From assembly GCA_964495705.1 (NCBI GenBank), contig CAZBWS010000022.1, forward strand, positions 1-29,497: a stretch of 29,497 nucleotides of DNA, in the 5' to 3' direction. Origin of the DNA: CAZBWS01 sp964495705 (GTDB lineage Bacteria; Pseudomonadota; Gammaproteobacteria; HTCC5015). A program made the translations under genes and the position numbers. Position 1 is the first letter of the stretch; each line of letters begins with the position of its first letter. The notes under the pieces are model-generated. The model searched no databases. It saw only the letters and a list, made by a program, of their open reading frames with translations, and was not told the DNA's origin. This document shows positions 7,041 to 14,800 of this stretch, in pieces.

Positions 7041-7895
7041 ATGTTGGCAATAGCGAGAACAGAGCTTGATATTCGCAGGTTAGTCGGCCAGTGGCGGGCC
7101 AGTGGTGAGCGCGTTGCTTTTGTACCGACGATGGGCAACCTACACTCGGGTCATATTAGTTTGGTGGAGGAGGCTAAGCGCCATGCGGATAGGGTGGTGG
7201 TGAGTATTTTCGTTAACCCCATGCAATTTAATGACCCTGCGGATCTAGATAATTACCCGCGTACCTTCGAGGCGGATAAAGCCAAGCTGGCGGATGCTAA
7301 TGCAGATTGTCTGTTTTTTCCGGAGGTGTCGGCGGTTTACCCAGGGGGGATGGGCTTGGCAACGAAGGTTGTTGTGCCGGGTTTGTCTGAAGTGCTTGAG
7401 GGTGAGTATCGCCCAGGGCACTTTACTGGCGTGACGACAGTGGTGTGTAAGTTATTTAATCTGGTGCAGCCCGATTATGCGGTGTTCGGTAAAAAGGACT
7501 ACCAGCAATTGATGTTGATTCAGCGTATGACTCAAGATTTAAATCTACCGATTAAAATCATCGCTGCGGCCACGAAGCGCGAAGATAGTGGCTTGGCCAT
7601 GAGTTCACGAAATGGAAACATGGATGATGAGAGTCGAGATAATGCGTATAAAATCCATGAAATTCTTGAAAAATGTGCGAAAAACACAAGAAATAACAAG
7701 TTAGAGTTTTCTGAGCTAGAGGCGACAGCTCTACAAGGACTGTCGGATGCTGGCTTTGAGCCTGAATATGTAGCGATTCGTCGCCAAAGTGACTTATTAG
7801 AGCCTGCCAATGGCGACAAAAAATTGGTAATACTCGTCGCGGCACGCTTTGCAGGCGTACGCTTAATTGATAATGTTGAGCTGTGTCTTGTTTAG
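7041..7895 (+). CDS. panC: Pantothenate synthetase (pantoate--beta-alanine ligase)
   Basis: PanC joins pantoate and beta-alanine using ATP through a pantoyl-adenylate. The nucleotidyltransferase HxGH motif is seen in PTMGNLHSGH (residues 29-38), followed by VVVSIFVNPMQF, FGKKDYQQL, and the KMSKS-like loop at LAMSSRN. The length of 284 is normal. Its 3' end carries a sigma-70 promoter for panD. A copy of the ATGCGGATAR repeat lies at 7183-7192 and is read as His-Ala-Asp-Arg with a rare AGG arginine codon. Confidence 0.97.
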   Translation: MLAIARTELDIRRLVGQWRASGERVAFVPTMGNLHSGHISLVEEAKRHADRVVVSIFVNPMQFNDPADLDNYPRTFEADKAKLADANADCLFFPEVSAVYPGGMGLATKVVVPGLSEVLEGEYRPGHFTGVTTVVCKLFNLVQPDYAVFGKKDYQQLMLIQRMTQDLNLPIKIIAAATKREDSGLAMSSRNGNMDDESRDNAYKIHEILEKCAKNTRNNKLEFSELEATALQGLSDAGFEPEYVAIRRQSDLLEPANGDKKLVILVAARFAGVRLIDNVELCLV

Positions 7896-7903
7896 GCTAT
7901 AAT
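7876..7903 (+). promoter_or_regulatory. Sigma-70 promoter for panD inside the end of panC
   Basis: TTGAGC (7876-7881), a 16-base spacer and a perfect TATAAT (7898-7903). The -35 is within panC codons and the -10 begins 3 bases after its stop. The predicted start point near 7910 gives panD a leader of about 50 bases and makes panD expression partly independent of panBC. Confidence 0.6.
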
Positions 7904-7959
7904 GCGCCCCGAGCATCGTATTCAGTAGCAGATGTATTAGTAGAACGCGGAGAAAGATG

Positions 7960-8340
7960 ATGGAGTTAACCCTCTTAAAAGCCAAGTTGCACCAAGCCAC
8001 AGTGACGCATGCAGAGCTGCACTACGAAGGCTCCTGTGCGATCGATAGCGATTTGCTAGACGCTGCCGGCATGTTGGAATACGAGCAAATTGAAATATAT
8101 AATATTACTAATGGTAAACGCTTTGCGACGTATATTATTCGCGGTGAAGCGGGTTCGGGGGTGATCTCTGTAAACGGTGCCGCCGCCCATCAGGCCGATC
8201 CTGGCGATTGTGTAATTATTTGCGCCTATGCCTCTATGCCTGCTCACGAGGCAGCCACACATAAGCCAGCATTGGTTTATTTGGATGCCAATAACGAGAT
8301 TAAGCGCACCGCGAACACTATTCCGGTACAAGCTGCATAG
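7960..8340 (+). CDS. panD: Aspartate 1-decarboxylase, pyruvoyl-type proenzyme
   Basis: PanD makes beta-alanine from aspartate for pantothenate. The proenzyme cuts itself between Gly24 and Ser25, and the serine becomes the pyruvoyl cofactor. The site is intact: THAELHYEGSCAID. Two ATGs are in tandem. The second, at 7960, puts Gly-Ser at 24/25 as in E. coli PanD and sits 7 bases after GGAG, so I prefer it to 7957. Catalytic Tyr (NGKRFATYII) and the turn NGAAAHQADPGD are present. Whether cleavage needs the helper PanZ cannot be told here. Confidence 0.96.
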   Translation: MELTLLKAKLHQATVTHAELHYEGSCAIDSDLLDAAGMLEYEQIEIYNITNGKRFATYIIRGEAGSGVISVNGAAAHQADPGDCVIICAYASMPAHEAATHKPALVYLDANNEIKRTANTIPVQAA

Positions 8341-8359
8341 ATAGCCTTCGTGCTTAGAC

Positions 8360-8388
8360 AAAAAAGCCCAGCAATGCTGGGCTTTTTT
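8360..8388. terminator. Bidirectional terminator between panD and purK
   Basis: A perfect 7-bp stem, GCCCAGC (8366-8372) and GCTGGGC (8376-8382), with an AAT loop, is flanked by an A-run on the left and a T-run on the right. It can end both the plus-strand pan transcript and the minus-strand purEK transcript, whose last stop lies 19 bases away. Confidence 0.92.
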
Positions 8389-8406
8389 GCTTCAAGATTA
8401 GGCGTG

Positions 8407-9504
8407 TTAAGTGAGATTTTCCTCAATCACCTTCTCGATCAAAGCAATTTTTCCATTCAGCTTTTCTAGGGAGCTAGAGCGTGTAGTTACATGCCCCAGC
8501 TTGCGCTTAGGTTTAGCGGACTTGCCATAGTCGTGCAGGTGACAGGCGGTGATTTTAAGCACGTCTTCTGCCTTGGGCATCTTGGAGATGCAGTTCACCA
8601 TCGCTGCATAGCCCTCCACATGGGTGTTGCCCAAAGGTAGCCCCGCAATGGCGCGCAGGTGGTTTTCAAATTGGCTGCAAATAGCGCCTTCAATCGACCA
8701 GTGCCCCGAGTTGTGCACGCGCGGGGCTATTTCGTTGGCGATGAGTTCGCCGTTGACAAGAAAGAACTCGATCGCGAGTACACCCACATAGTTGAGTTTT
8801 TCTAGTAGAGGCGTAGCCAGTTTCTCGGCTTGGGCCTGTAGTGCGTCATCGGCATAGGGTGCGCGGCTGATGTGTAGGATGCCGCCAACGTGTTCGTTGT
8901 GTGCGAGGGGGTAAAATTCTATTTCACCAGCGCGGCCACGCACGCTGAGCAAAGACACTTCGCAGTTGAAGTTGACCATGCCCTCGTAGATGGCTTCCTG
9001 TCCGCCCATGGATTCAACAGCTTCGGGTAGCTGCTCTTGCGTTTGAATAACAAACTGGCCCTTGCCGTCATAGCCTAGGCGGCGAGTTTTTAGGATGCCA
9101 GGCAGGCCAATATCCTCTACCGCTTTTTCTAGATCTTCCAAGGTATTGGCGGCGTAATAGGGTGCCGTTGGAATGCCTTGGTCGTTCAGCATGCGCTTTT
9201 CGTGTAAGCGATCTTGCGACACTTCTAGAGCAAGGCTAGGCGGATAGGTCGCCACTTGGCTTTCTAGTTTACGTAGGGCATTAGCGGGGACATTTTCAAA
9301 ATCGAACGTCACTACATCACAGGCCGAAGCGAGCTCAGCGAGCTTGGCGGGGTCGTCGTAGTCACCTTGGATGTGCTGGTTAGCAACCACCGCTCCAGCT
9401 GCCTCTGTAGAGGGGTCTAGTACCACAAAGCGCTGACCTAGAGGGTAGCCTGCGAGGATCATCATCTTGGCCAGTTGGCCGCCACCAATAATACCGATTT
9501 TCAT
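8407..9504 (-). CDS. purK: 5-(carboxyamino)imidazole ribonucleotide synthase
   Basis: PurK is an ATP-grasp enzyme that carboxylates AIR with bicarbonate to give N5-CAIR, which PurE then rearranges. The N-terminal GIIGGGQLAKMMILAGYPLG is the family signature. The ATP-grasp core includes LKTRRLGYDGKGQFVIQ, EGMVNFNCEVSLLSVRG, AIEFFLVNGELIANEIAPRVHNSGHWSIE (split here only for description) with the metal-binding Glu and Asn. At 365 residues it is close to E. coli PurK. It starts 12 bases after the purE stop, forming a purEK operon. Confidence 0.97.
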   Translation of the reverse strand: MKIGIIGGGQLAKMMILAGYPLGQRFVVLDPSTEAAGAVVANQHIQGDYDDPAKLAELASACDVVTFDFENVPANALRKLESQVATYPPSLALEVSQDRLHEKRMLNDQGIPTAPYYAANTLEDLEKAVEDIGLPGILKTRRLGYDGKGQFVIQTQEQLPEAVESMGGQEAIYEGMVNFNCEVSLLSVRGRAGEIEFYPLAHNEHVGGILHISRAPYADDALQAQAEKLATPLLEKLNYVGVLAIEFFLVNGELIANEIAPRVHNSGHWSIEGAICSQFENHLRAIAGLPLGNTHVEGYAAMVNCISKMPKAEDVLKITACHLHDYGKSAKPKRKLGHVTTRSSSLEKLNGKIALIEKVIEENLT

Positions 9505-9516
9505 ATTGCTTACTGC

Positions 9517-10020
9517 CTATACTTCGCGTGGGTCAGGTTGGCTGAGTATCGTTGCGGTTTGCTCGGCGCGGAAGTCTTTTACGGCACTGCGCACGGCAGA
9601 GTATTTGTTACCCAGTATCGAGGCCGCTAAAATACCCGCATTTTTTGCACCCGCGTCACCGATCGCCAAGGTGCCCACAGGAATACCACCAGGCATCTGT
9701 ACAATAGAGAGCAGGGAGTCTTGACCGCTTAATGCACGGGACTTTACGGGAACGCCAAGTACGGGGAGAGGGGTTTTTGCAGCGACCATGCCTGGCAGGT
9801 GCGCTGCACCGCCCGCGCCCGCGATGATGACTTCAATGCCACGTTCTTCGGCAGTCTCGGAATAGCTAAACAGTAGGTCGGGTGTGCGGTGTGCAGACAC
9901 CACCTTTACCTCGTAGGGCACGCCAAGCTTGTCTAGCATGTCGGCACTGTGTTGCATGGTTGGCCAGTCGGACTTGGAACCCATGATGATGCCAACAACT
10001 GCTTCAGAAGGTGTGTTCAT
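9517..10020 (-). CDS. purE: N5-carboxyaminoimidazole ribonucleotide mutase, class I
   Basis: PurE converts N5-CAIR to CAIR in purine synthesis. The class I signatures are clear: GIIMGSKSDWPTM, VSAHRTPDL with the catalytic His, and AGAGGAAHLPGMVAAKTPLP followed by VLGVPV. I chose ATG 10020 (167 residues) because GGAG lies 7 bases before it; the TTG five codons upstream overlaps that site. It is the first gene of purEK, and an extended -10 promoter lies about 50 bases upstream. A CGCAAG/CTTGCG dyad sits in the leader and touches the ribosome-binding site. Confidence 0.97.
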   Translation of the reverse strand: MNTPSEAVVGIIMGSKSDWPTMQHSADMLDKLGVPYEVKVVSAHRTPDLLFSYSETAEERGIEVIIAGAGGAAHLPGMVAAKTPLPVLGVPVKSRALSGQDSLLSIVQMPGGIPVGTLAIGDAGAKNAGILAASILGNKYSAVRSAVKDFRAEQTATILSQPDPREV

Positions 10021-10030
10021 ATCGCTACTC

Positions 10031-10047
10031 CGCAAGGCGCGCTTGCG
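10031..10047 (-). promoter_or_regulatory. Dyad in the purE leader
   Basis: CGCAAG (10031-10036) and CTTGCG (10042-10047) are separated by 5 bases. In the purE mRNA this makes a small hairpin whose 3' edge touches the GGAG ribosome-binding site. The half-sites resemble those of the E. coli PurR box, but the CGCAA-to-TTGCG spacing is 7 instead of 4, so PurR binding is doubtful. Confidence 0.3.
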
Positions 10048-10066
10048 TGATTGTAAAAAGCCGCGA

Positions 10067-10075
10067 ATTATATCA
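10067..10075 (-). promoter_or_regulatory. Extended -10 promoter for purEK
   Basis: On the minus strand the sequence reads TGATATAAT, a perfect TGn extension plus TATAAT. No good -35 is visible at 16-18 bases, which is tolerated with an extended -10. Predicted transcription start is near 10060, about 40 bases before the purE ATG. Confidence 0.6.
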
Positions 10076-10124
10076 GGTTTTATTAGAATGCCGTAGGACT
10101 GGCGGGTTTAGTAGGATTTCAACA

Positions 10125-10165
10125 ATACGGATAAGCTAAAAAGAAGGGTATTAGCTTATCCGCAT
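10125..10165 (-). terminator. Hairpin of paired ATGCGGATA repeats, probable terminator of the DUF547 gene
   Basis: Arms at 10125-10139 and 10151-10165 are 15 bases long with one mismatch and an 11-base loop. In the minus-strand RNA that mismatch becomes a G-U pair, so the stem is fully paired for the transcript arriving from the DUF547 gene, whose stop is 5 bases upstream. The arm nearer the gene is an exact ATGCGGATAA repeat; the other arm has one change. The T-run after it is short (TATTGTT), so termination strength is uncertain. Confidence 0.6.
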
Positions 10166-10170
10166 AGTAA

Positions 10171-11001
10171 TTACTTGGAAATATTTAGCTTCCAGTTGTA
10201 TTGGTCATCTTCGATTTCATCTATGTTACTTAGTTGGTCGGCCAAGCCTGGTTTGGCATAGCGCATGAGATGTGCGATGACATTTTTGTCGCTAGAGCCA
10301 AAATCCTTCTTAAACCAATGGTAAATGCTCGATACAATCAGTTCACCATCATCGATTTTTACGCCTCGTGAGGAGTTGATAAAGTCAAAGGCCGCCCGCG
10401 TTAGGTTCTTTTCCATATTCTCAGCAGTGAATGCATAGTTTTGTAAATTAGGGCAGCCAATGGAAGCGCAGTTAACTGCGTAGTGGGTAAGTGGGTCATT
10501 CCAGATTGGGCGTAGAATGCGATGTTCTATATCGTTCAGGCTGACTTCTTGACCTTCAATCTTTAATTGCTTCTTTTTCCACGGACCTTTACTAAAAAAG
10601 CCTGAAGATAGTTTTATATCGAGTATAGATTTAACGGGTTGCGCATCGATGACATTTTTTACTGTCAATGCATTATAGAGGTTACTCCAATACGCGCGTT
10701 GTTCATTGCGGTTATAGCGACTGATCGGCAGCGCGGCGAGGGTGGTAATGTAATTATCCAAGCTGGCCTTATCCTGTTGGGCGATCTTGTCATAGGGTAG
10801 GCGGTTTAAACCGCGACTGTCTGTCGTGACATATTTTTGTAGAAAGCGGTGCCAATCTTGGTGGGAGATTGTTTCTAGGCTATCCGCATTATGTTTTTCC
10901 CAGTGGGGCCAAAGCTCTGCGCTAGGCGCGGCTGTGGCGATAAAGCTTGTCATTAAGCTAAAGAGAATAAAAAAAATTTTCATGATTTTAAGTGTTTGCA
11001 T
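10171..11001 (-). CDS. Exported DUF547-domain protein of unknown function
   Basis: The 276-residue product has a signal peptide. A better start may be the ATG at 10983, giving M-K-I-F-F-I-L-F and a likely cut after about residue 19 (ATAAP). The body shows the DUF547 pattern: QRAYWSNLYNALTVKNVID, then LNDIEHRILRPIWNDPLTHY, AVNCASIGCPNL with its two cysteines, and IYHWFKKDFG. No enzymatic activity is established for this domain that I can name with confidence. The protein is probably periplasmic. It is divergent from purT, with 124 bases between the starts. A copy of the 10-mer repeat is inside at 10880-10889, read as Asn-Ala-Asp-Ser. Confidence 0.85.
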   Translation of the reverse strand: MQTLKIMKIFFILFSLMTSFIATAAPSAELWPHWEKHNADSLETISHQDWHRFLQKYVTTDSRGLNRLPYDKIAQQDKASLDNYITTLAALPISRYNRNEQRAYWSNLYNALTVKNVIDAQPVKSILDIKLSSGFFSKGPWKKKQLKIEGQEVSLNDIEHRILRPIWNDPLTHYAVNCASIGCPNLQNYAFTAENMEKNLTRAAFDFINSSRGVKIDDGELIVSSIYHWFKKDFGSSDKNVIAHLMRYAKPGLADQLSNIDEIEDDQYNWKLNISK

Positions 11002-11059
11002 AACAGGTTTCTTATTGTTTCGTGGAGCTAGGATCGCCGATGCGCCTCAAAGTTCCACA

Positions 11060-11067
11060 ATTATAAT
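11060..11067. promoter_or_regulatory. Two-way -10 element between the DUF547 gene and purT
   Basis: The sequence ATTATAAT contains TATAAT on the plus strand (11062-11067) and on the minus strand (11060-11065). It is about 60 bases from each of the divergent starts. No convincing -35 was found on either strand, so this remains a weak candidate. Confidence 0.3.
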
Positions 11068-11125
11068 AGATGCCGCATACTAGCGCATTGAATTTAATAG
11101 CACAGCGCGAAATATAGGGCAGAGT

Positions 11126-12313
11126 ATGGGTATTGAAATTGGCACGGCGACAACATCTTCGGCAACCAAAATAATGTTATTGGGCTGTGGTGAGCTAGGT
11201 AAAGAAGTGGCTATAGAAGCTCAGCGTTTGGGCTTAGAGGTAATTGGTGTCGACCGCTATGCGAATGCGCCTGGGATGCAAATTGCCCATCGCAGTCATG
11301 TGATTTCTATGCTGGATAGTGATGAGTTGCGCCGCGTCGTAGAGTTGGAAAAACCAGATTTTATTGTGCCAGAGATTGAGGCAATCCATACGCCGACTTT
11401 ATTAGCGCTAGAAGCTGAAGGTTTTAATGTCATTCCTACTGCCAAGGCGACGCGTTTGACGATGGATCGCGAGGGTATTCGTTGTTTGGCCGCTGAAGAG
11501 CTAGGCCTTAAAACGTCTCCCTATCAGTTTGCTAGCACGAAAGAGGAGTATTTGGCTGCGATAGATGCGGTTGGCTTGCCCTGTGTGGTGAAGCCCGTGA
11601 TGAGCTCTTCGGGTAAAGGCCAGAGTACATTGAAGGCCGCAGCTGATATTGATGCGGCCTGGGACTATGCACAAGCCGGTGGGCGAGCAGGGGCTGGACG
11701 AGTTATTGTTGAGGGCTTTGTGGACTTTGATTATGAAATTACCTTGCTTACGGTGCGCCATATTGATGGCACGGCTTTTTGTGCGCCGATTGGTCACTAT
11801 CAAGAGGATGGTGACTATCGTCAGTCTTGGCAGCCCCAGCCGATGTCGGCTAAAGCGCTGCAAATGGCACAAGAGTATTCCCGTAGAGTGACCGAAGCCT
11901 TAGGCGGAAGAGGTTTGTTTGGGGTAGAGATGTTTGTGAAAGGTGATGACGTTATTTTTTCTGAAGTGTCTCCACGCCCCCATGATACCGGCATGGTGAC
12001 ATTAATCTCCCAGGATTTATCCGAGTTTGCGCTACACGTACGCGCTATTTTAGGTTTTCCTATTCCCACTATTAGACAGTATGGCTATGCTGCTTCCAGT
12101 GTTATTTTACCCACGGGCTGCAGTCAAGCAGCCAGTTTTACAGGCTGCGCGGCTGCATTAACCGAGACCGATACTCAGCTGCGACTGTTTGCTAAGCCTG
12201 ATATTGATGGTCGTCGCCGTATGGGAGTGGCCTTGGCGCTTGCGGATAGCCTGGATGAGGCCGTCAATAAAGCCAAGCGTGCTGCCGCCGCTGTTACTGT
12301 TAAAATGAACTAG
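11126..12313 (+). CDS. purT: Formate-dependent phosphoribosylglycinamide formyltransferase (GAR transformylase 2)
   Basis: PurT makes formyl-GAR from GAR, formate and ATP, a folate-free alternative to PurN at the third purine step. The 395-residue ATP-grasp protein opens with IMLLGCGELGKEVAIEAQRLG. It has the ATP-binding VVKPVMSSSGKGQS loop, EGFVDFDYEITLLTVR, GLFGVEMFVKGDDVIFSEVS and PRPHDTGMVTL. It lies close to purEK but in the opposite direction and with its own upstream region. The downstream flavin reductase starts 23 bases after the stop and may share the transcript. Confidence 0.97.
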   Translation: MGIEIGTATTSSATKIMLLGCGELGKEVAIEAQRLGLEVIGVDRYANAPGMQIAHRSHVISMLDSDELRRVVELEKPDFIVPEIEAIHTPTLLALEAEGFNVIPTAKATRLTMDREGIRCLAAEELGLKTSPYQFASTKEEYLAAIDAVGLPCVVKPVMSSSGKGQSTLKAAADIDAAWDYAQAGGRAGAGRVIVEGFVDFDYEITLLTVRHIDGTAFCAPIGHYQEDGDYRQSWQPQPMSAKALQMAQEYSRRVTEALGGRGLFGVEMFVKGDDVIFSEVSPRPHDTGMVTLISQDLSEFALHVRAILGFPIPTIRQYGYAASSVILPTGCSQAASFTGCAAALTETDTQLRLFAKPDIDGRRRMGVALALADSLDEAVNKAKRAAAAVTVKMN

Positions 12314-12336
12314 CGACTATTTTGGAGAAAAAAATC

Positions 12337-13653
12337 ATGCCAACATCCTTGCACTCTGAGTTGCGCCTGCCCTGTGGGGCTACTATTAAAAACCGCATCG
12401 CAAAAGCGGCCATGACCGAAGGGCTAGCAGATGTTGAAGATAATGCCACGCAGGGACATATCAATCTCTATCGTACTTGGGCCAAAGGTGGCTCAGGTTT
12501 ATTGATTACGGGCAATGTGATGGTGGATAGGCGTTATCTTGAGCGTCCAGGGAATGTTGTCATAGAAGATAAGCGTGGCTTTACTCAGTTACAAAACTGG
12601 GCGACCGCGGGCACCGAAGATAATACGCATTTATGGATGCAAATTTCTCATCCTGGACGGCAGTGTTCTCGAATAGTCTCTAATCAGCCCCTTTCACCTT
12701 CAGATGTACAGTTACATTTAATGGGCAATTTTGCTAAGCCTCGCAGCATTACTGAAACGGAGATAAATCAAGCCATTGCAGGTTATGTAAACACCGCCTT
12801 AATTGCTAAAGAGGCTGGCTTTACGGGAGTGCAGGTACACGCGGCGCATGGCTATTTGATTAGTCAGTTTTTATCCCCCATTACCAATAAAAGGCAGGAC
12901 CAGTGGGGCGGCAGCCTAGATAACAGAGCCCGTTTTTTATTAAACATTATTCGCGCAGTACGCGATGCCGTGGGTAATGATTTCCCTGTTGCGGTTAAGC
13001 TAAATTCTGCTGATTTTCAAAAAGGGGGGGTTGATTTGAATGATAGTGAGCAAGTTGCTACGTGGCTGGCACAAGAAGGTATTGACCTATTGGAAATTTC
13101 AGGTGGAACTTATGAACAGGTTCGCTTGTTGGGACATAGTGGTGATAAGGAGCAGGCTGAAGACCCAAATGTGCGTACAAGTACGCGTCAACGCGAAGCA
13201 TATTTTTTAGATTATGCGAAAACAATACAACAAGCTCTTGATAGCGCAGGAAAAAAAATACCCTTAATGGTTACGGGGGGCTTTCGGTCACGCTTAACGA
13301 TGGTTGAGGCTTTGGCAGAAGGGGAGTTAGATATGATTGGCTTGGCTCGTCCTTTGTGTGCGGATGCAGATATTCCTCGGTTCTTAATTAGCGGTGAAAT
13401 TAGTTATGCTCCCGCCTATGAGGAAGATTTGAAACTAGGTGACGGTTGGTTGGGCCCTGCAAGTAAAAATGCATTTTTAAGAGCCATTAATGTGCAAGGT
13501 GAAGTGGCTTGGTTTTATCAGCAAATGTTACAGTTGGCACAATTGAAATCAGCGTGCAAAGACCAAGGAGTTTTAAACTCTCTTGCAAGACATTTTTTGC
13601 GCGAATACGTTATTGCCATACGCAGAAAAATTTACCATCGCAGACACAATTGA
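12337..13653 (+). CDS. Old yellow enzyme-like NADH:flavin oxidoreductase
   Basis: A one-domain TIM-barrel FMN enzyme of the OYE/2,4-dienoyl-CoA-reductase-like family: AAMTEGLAD near the N-terminus, WMQISHPGRQC, then VQVHAAHGYLISQFLSP, QWGGSLDNRARFL, and a phosphate-binding end (VTGGFRSR, IGLARPL). The HAAHGY block holds the active-site residues. The iron-sulphur and FAD domains of dienoyl-CoA reductase are missing. The start ATG 12337 has GGAG 9 bases upstream. Substrate is unknown; relatives reduce activated C=C bonds or nitro groups. It lies 23 bases after purT, with no clear functional tie. Confidence 0.88.
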   Translation: MPTSLHSELRLPCGATIKNRIAKAAMTEGLADVEDNATQGHINLYRTWAKGGSGLLITGNVMVDRRYLERPGNVVIEDKRGFTQLQNWATAGTEDNTHLWMQISHPGRQCSRIVSNQPLSPSDVQLHLMGNFAKPRSITETEINQAIAGYVNTALIAKEAGFTGVQVHAAHGYLISQFLSPITNKRQDQWGGSLDNRARFLLNIIRAVRDAVGNDFPVAVKLNSADFQKGGVDLNDSEQVATWLAQEGIDLLEISGGTYEQVRLLGHSGDKEQAEDPNVRTSTRQREAYFLDYAKTIQQALDSAGKKIPLMVTGGFRSRLTMVEALAEGELDMIGLARPLCADADIPRFLISGEISYAPAYEEDLKLGDGWLGPASKNAFLRAINVQGEVAWFYQQMLQLAQLKSACKDQGVLNSLARHFLREYVIAIRRKIYHRRHN

Positions 13654-13966
13654 TTTAAATTTTTAAGCGATAGCAGAGTACTCTAGATACTTATAAAATA
13701 TAACTGGTTGATATTTCGACCAGTAATTACAAGAGCACTTGAGCATACTGGCTATGTGACAATACCTAGTATTTTACAGGCCAATATTCATTGTGAGCTA
13801 CCCTCGTTTTGTAGCCAGAAAATACATGTGAAATCGCCGCTAAGTCGTAATTTATGTGTTGTCCATCACATTTAATATTTAACTAACAGGAACGTACAAG
13901 CAAAAAGTCAGTAGAACTCCTAATATCCGCTTCAGTAAAACGAAGAAGTATTAAGAGGAAATTAGG
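13654..13966. other. AT-rich intergenic stretch without a convincing gene
   Basis: These 313 bases are clearly more AT-rich than the surrounding genes. They hold a perfect 10-bp palindrome AGAGTACTCT (13675-13684) and an ACTGGT/ACCAGT dyad (13703-13724, 10-base loop). I found no ORF with a ribosome-binding site and no strong promoter. The promoter of the gene at 13967 should lie here. Neither dyad has a following T-run. Confidence 0.5.
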
Positions 13967-14737
13967 GTGCTTTTAGAAAGAGTTAATAAAAAAGTAATTA
14001 TAGCTGTCGCTGTACTTTCATTTTCATGTGCTGCCGCTGCTGCCTATACTGCCATTAAGGATGAGCGAACCACGGATAAGTTAATTATTAGTGAGTCAAA
14101 CATCGATGGTTTTGTAGACTCGATGCTGGATATGGAAGCCAGCCTATATGACATCCCTGTTTTTAAAACACAGCAAGCAAAAAAACAATTAAATAAGTTT
14201 TATCAGCAAGCCTCTGTTACGTTAACCGCACCTGCAAGCTTAGCCGAAGCAGATTTAGGGCAGTTTGTGCTGCATGCGGATAAGCTAGTACAAGCGTCTT
14301 TTCCGATGAGTCGCGCAACACGGTCTGTGACTGAGTCGCTATTGCAGGAAAAAGGTTCTCAAACATTAAATACGTGGTTGTTACTGAGCACTGCGCAGCT
14401 GTTTGGTGTTGAGGCTAGTCTGAGCTTGCAGCAAGACCACGCTCATGTGGTATTAATGACGGAGGAAAAAAGCTGGTTAGAATGGAAGGTGGGGCATTTG
14501 ATTGACCTACAAGAGAACACGTTTAAAGTATTAGATGGCTATGATCTTTGGACGGCAGTAGATCTTACTTTAGTACAACATTATGTTGCTGCGAAAATGC
14601 AAGGTAACGACGAGAGTATTGAGGCTTTGGCACAGTCTGCGGTAGAGGATGGTTTTGGTGTTCAGGCTGTTGCTCTATACGAACAGTTTCTAAGTAGTCG
14701 TGGAAGAACGTCTGATTTAGCTTTATTTACTCACTAG
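13967..14737 (+). CDS. Membrane-anchored protein of unknown function
   Basis: I do not recognise this 256-residue protein. The GTG start has a good GAGGA site 7 bases upstream. Residues 9-28 (VIIAVAVLSFSCAAAAAYTA) form a single hydrophobic segment after a basic start, so it is either a signal anchor or a poorly cleaved signal peptide, with the rest in the periplasm. The remainder is acidic to neutral, mostly helical in look, with no Cys outside the anchor and no repeated motif. The isolated, AT-rich setting and lack of a clear family suggest a lineage-specific gene, perhaps acquired. One copy of the 10-mer repeat lies at 14274-14283, read as His-Ala-Asp-Lys. Confidence 0.75.
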   Translation: MLLERVNKKVIIAVAVLSFSCAAAAAYTAIKDERTTDKLIISESNIDGFVDSMLDMEASLYDIPVFKTQQAKKQLNKFYQQASVTLTAPASLAEADLGQFVLHADKLVQASFPMSRATRSVTESLLQEKGSQTLNTWLLLSTAQLFGVEASLSLQQDHAHVVLMTEEKSWLEWKVGHLIDLQENTFKVLDGYDLWTAVDLTLVQHYVAAKMQGNDESIEALAQSAVEDGFGVQAVALYEQFLSSRGRTSDLALFTH

Positions 14738-14748
14738 GTAAATAATAA

Positions 14749-14790
14749 AAGACATAAAAAAAGCCGCTCAAGCGGCTTTTTTTATGTCTT
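14749..14790. terminator. Long symmetric bidirectional terminator
   Basis: Perfect 20-base arms (14749-14768 and 14771-14790) with a 2-base spacer. The core AGCCGCT/AGCGGCT is flanked by seven As on the left and seven Ts on the right, then by an outer AGACAT/ATGTCT stem. It lies between converging genes and is well formed for both. Confidence 0.93.
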
Positions 14791-14800
14791 GTTAGTGGTG

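Noticed and set aside
7532..7845. Two overlapping minus-strand frames of 95 codons inside panC
   Set aside because: Both are shadows of panC, which is complete and conserved in its own frame.
10031..10047. PurR box before purE
   Set aside because: Half-sites are similar, but the spacing is 3 bases too long for the known PurR operator; kept only as a leader dyad.
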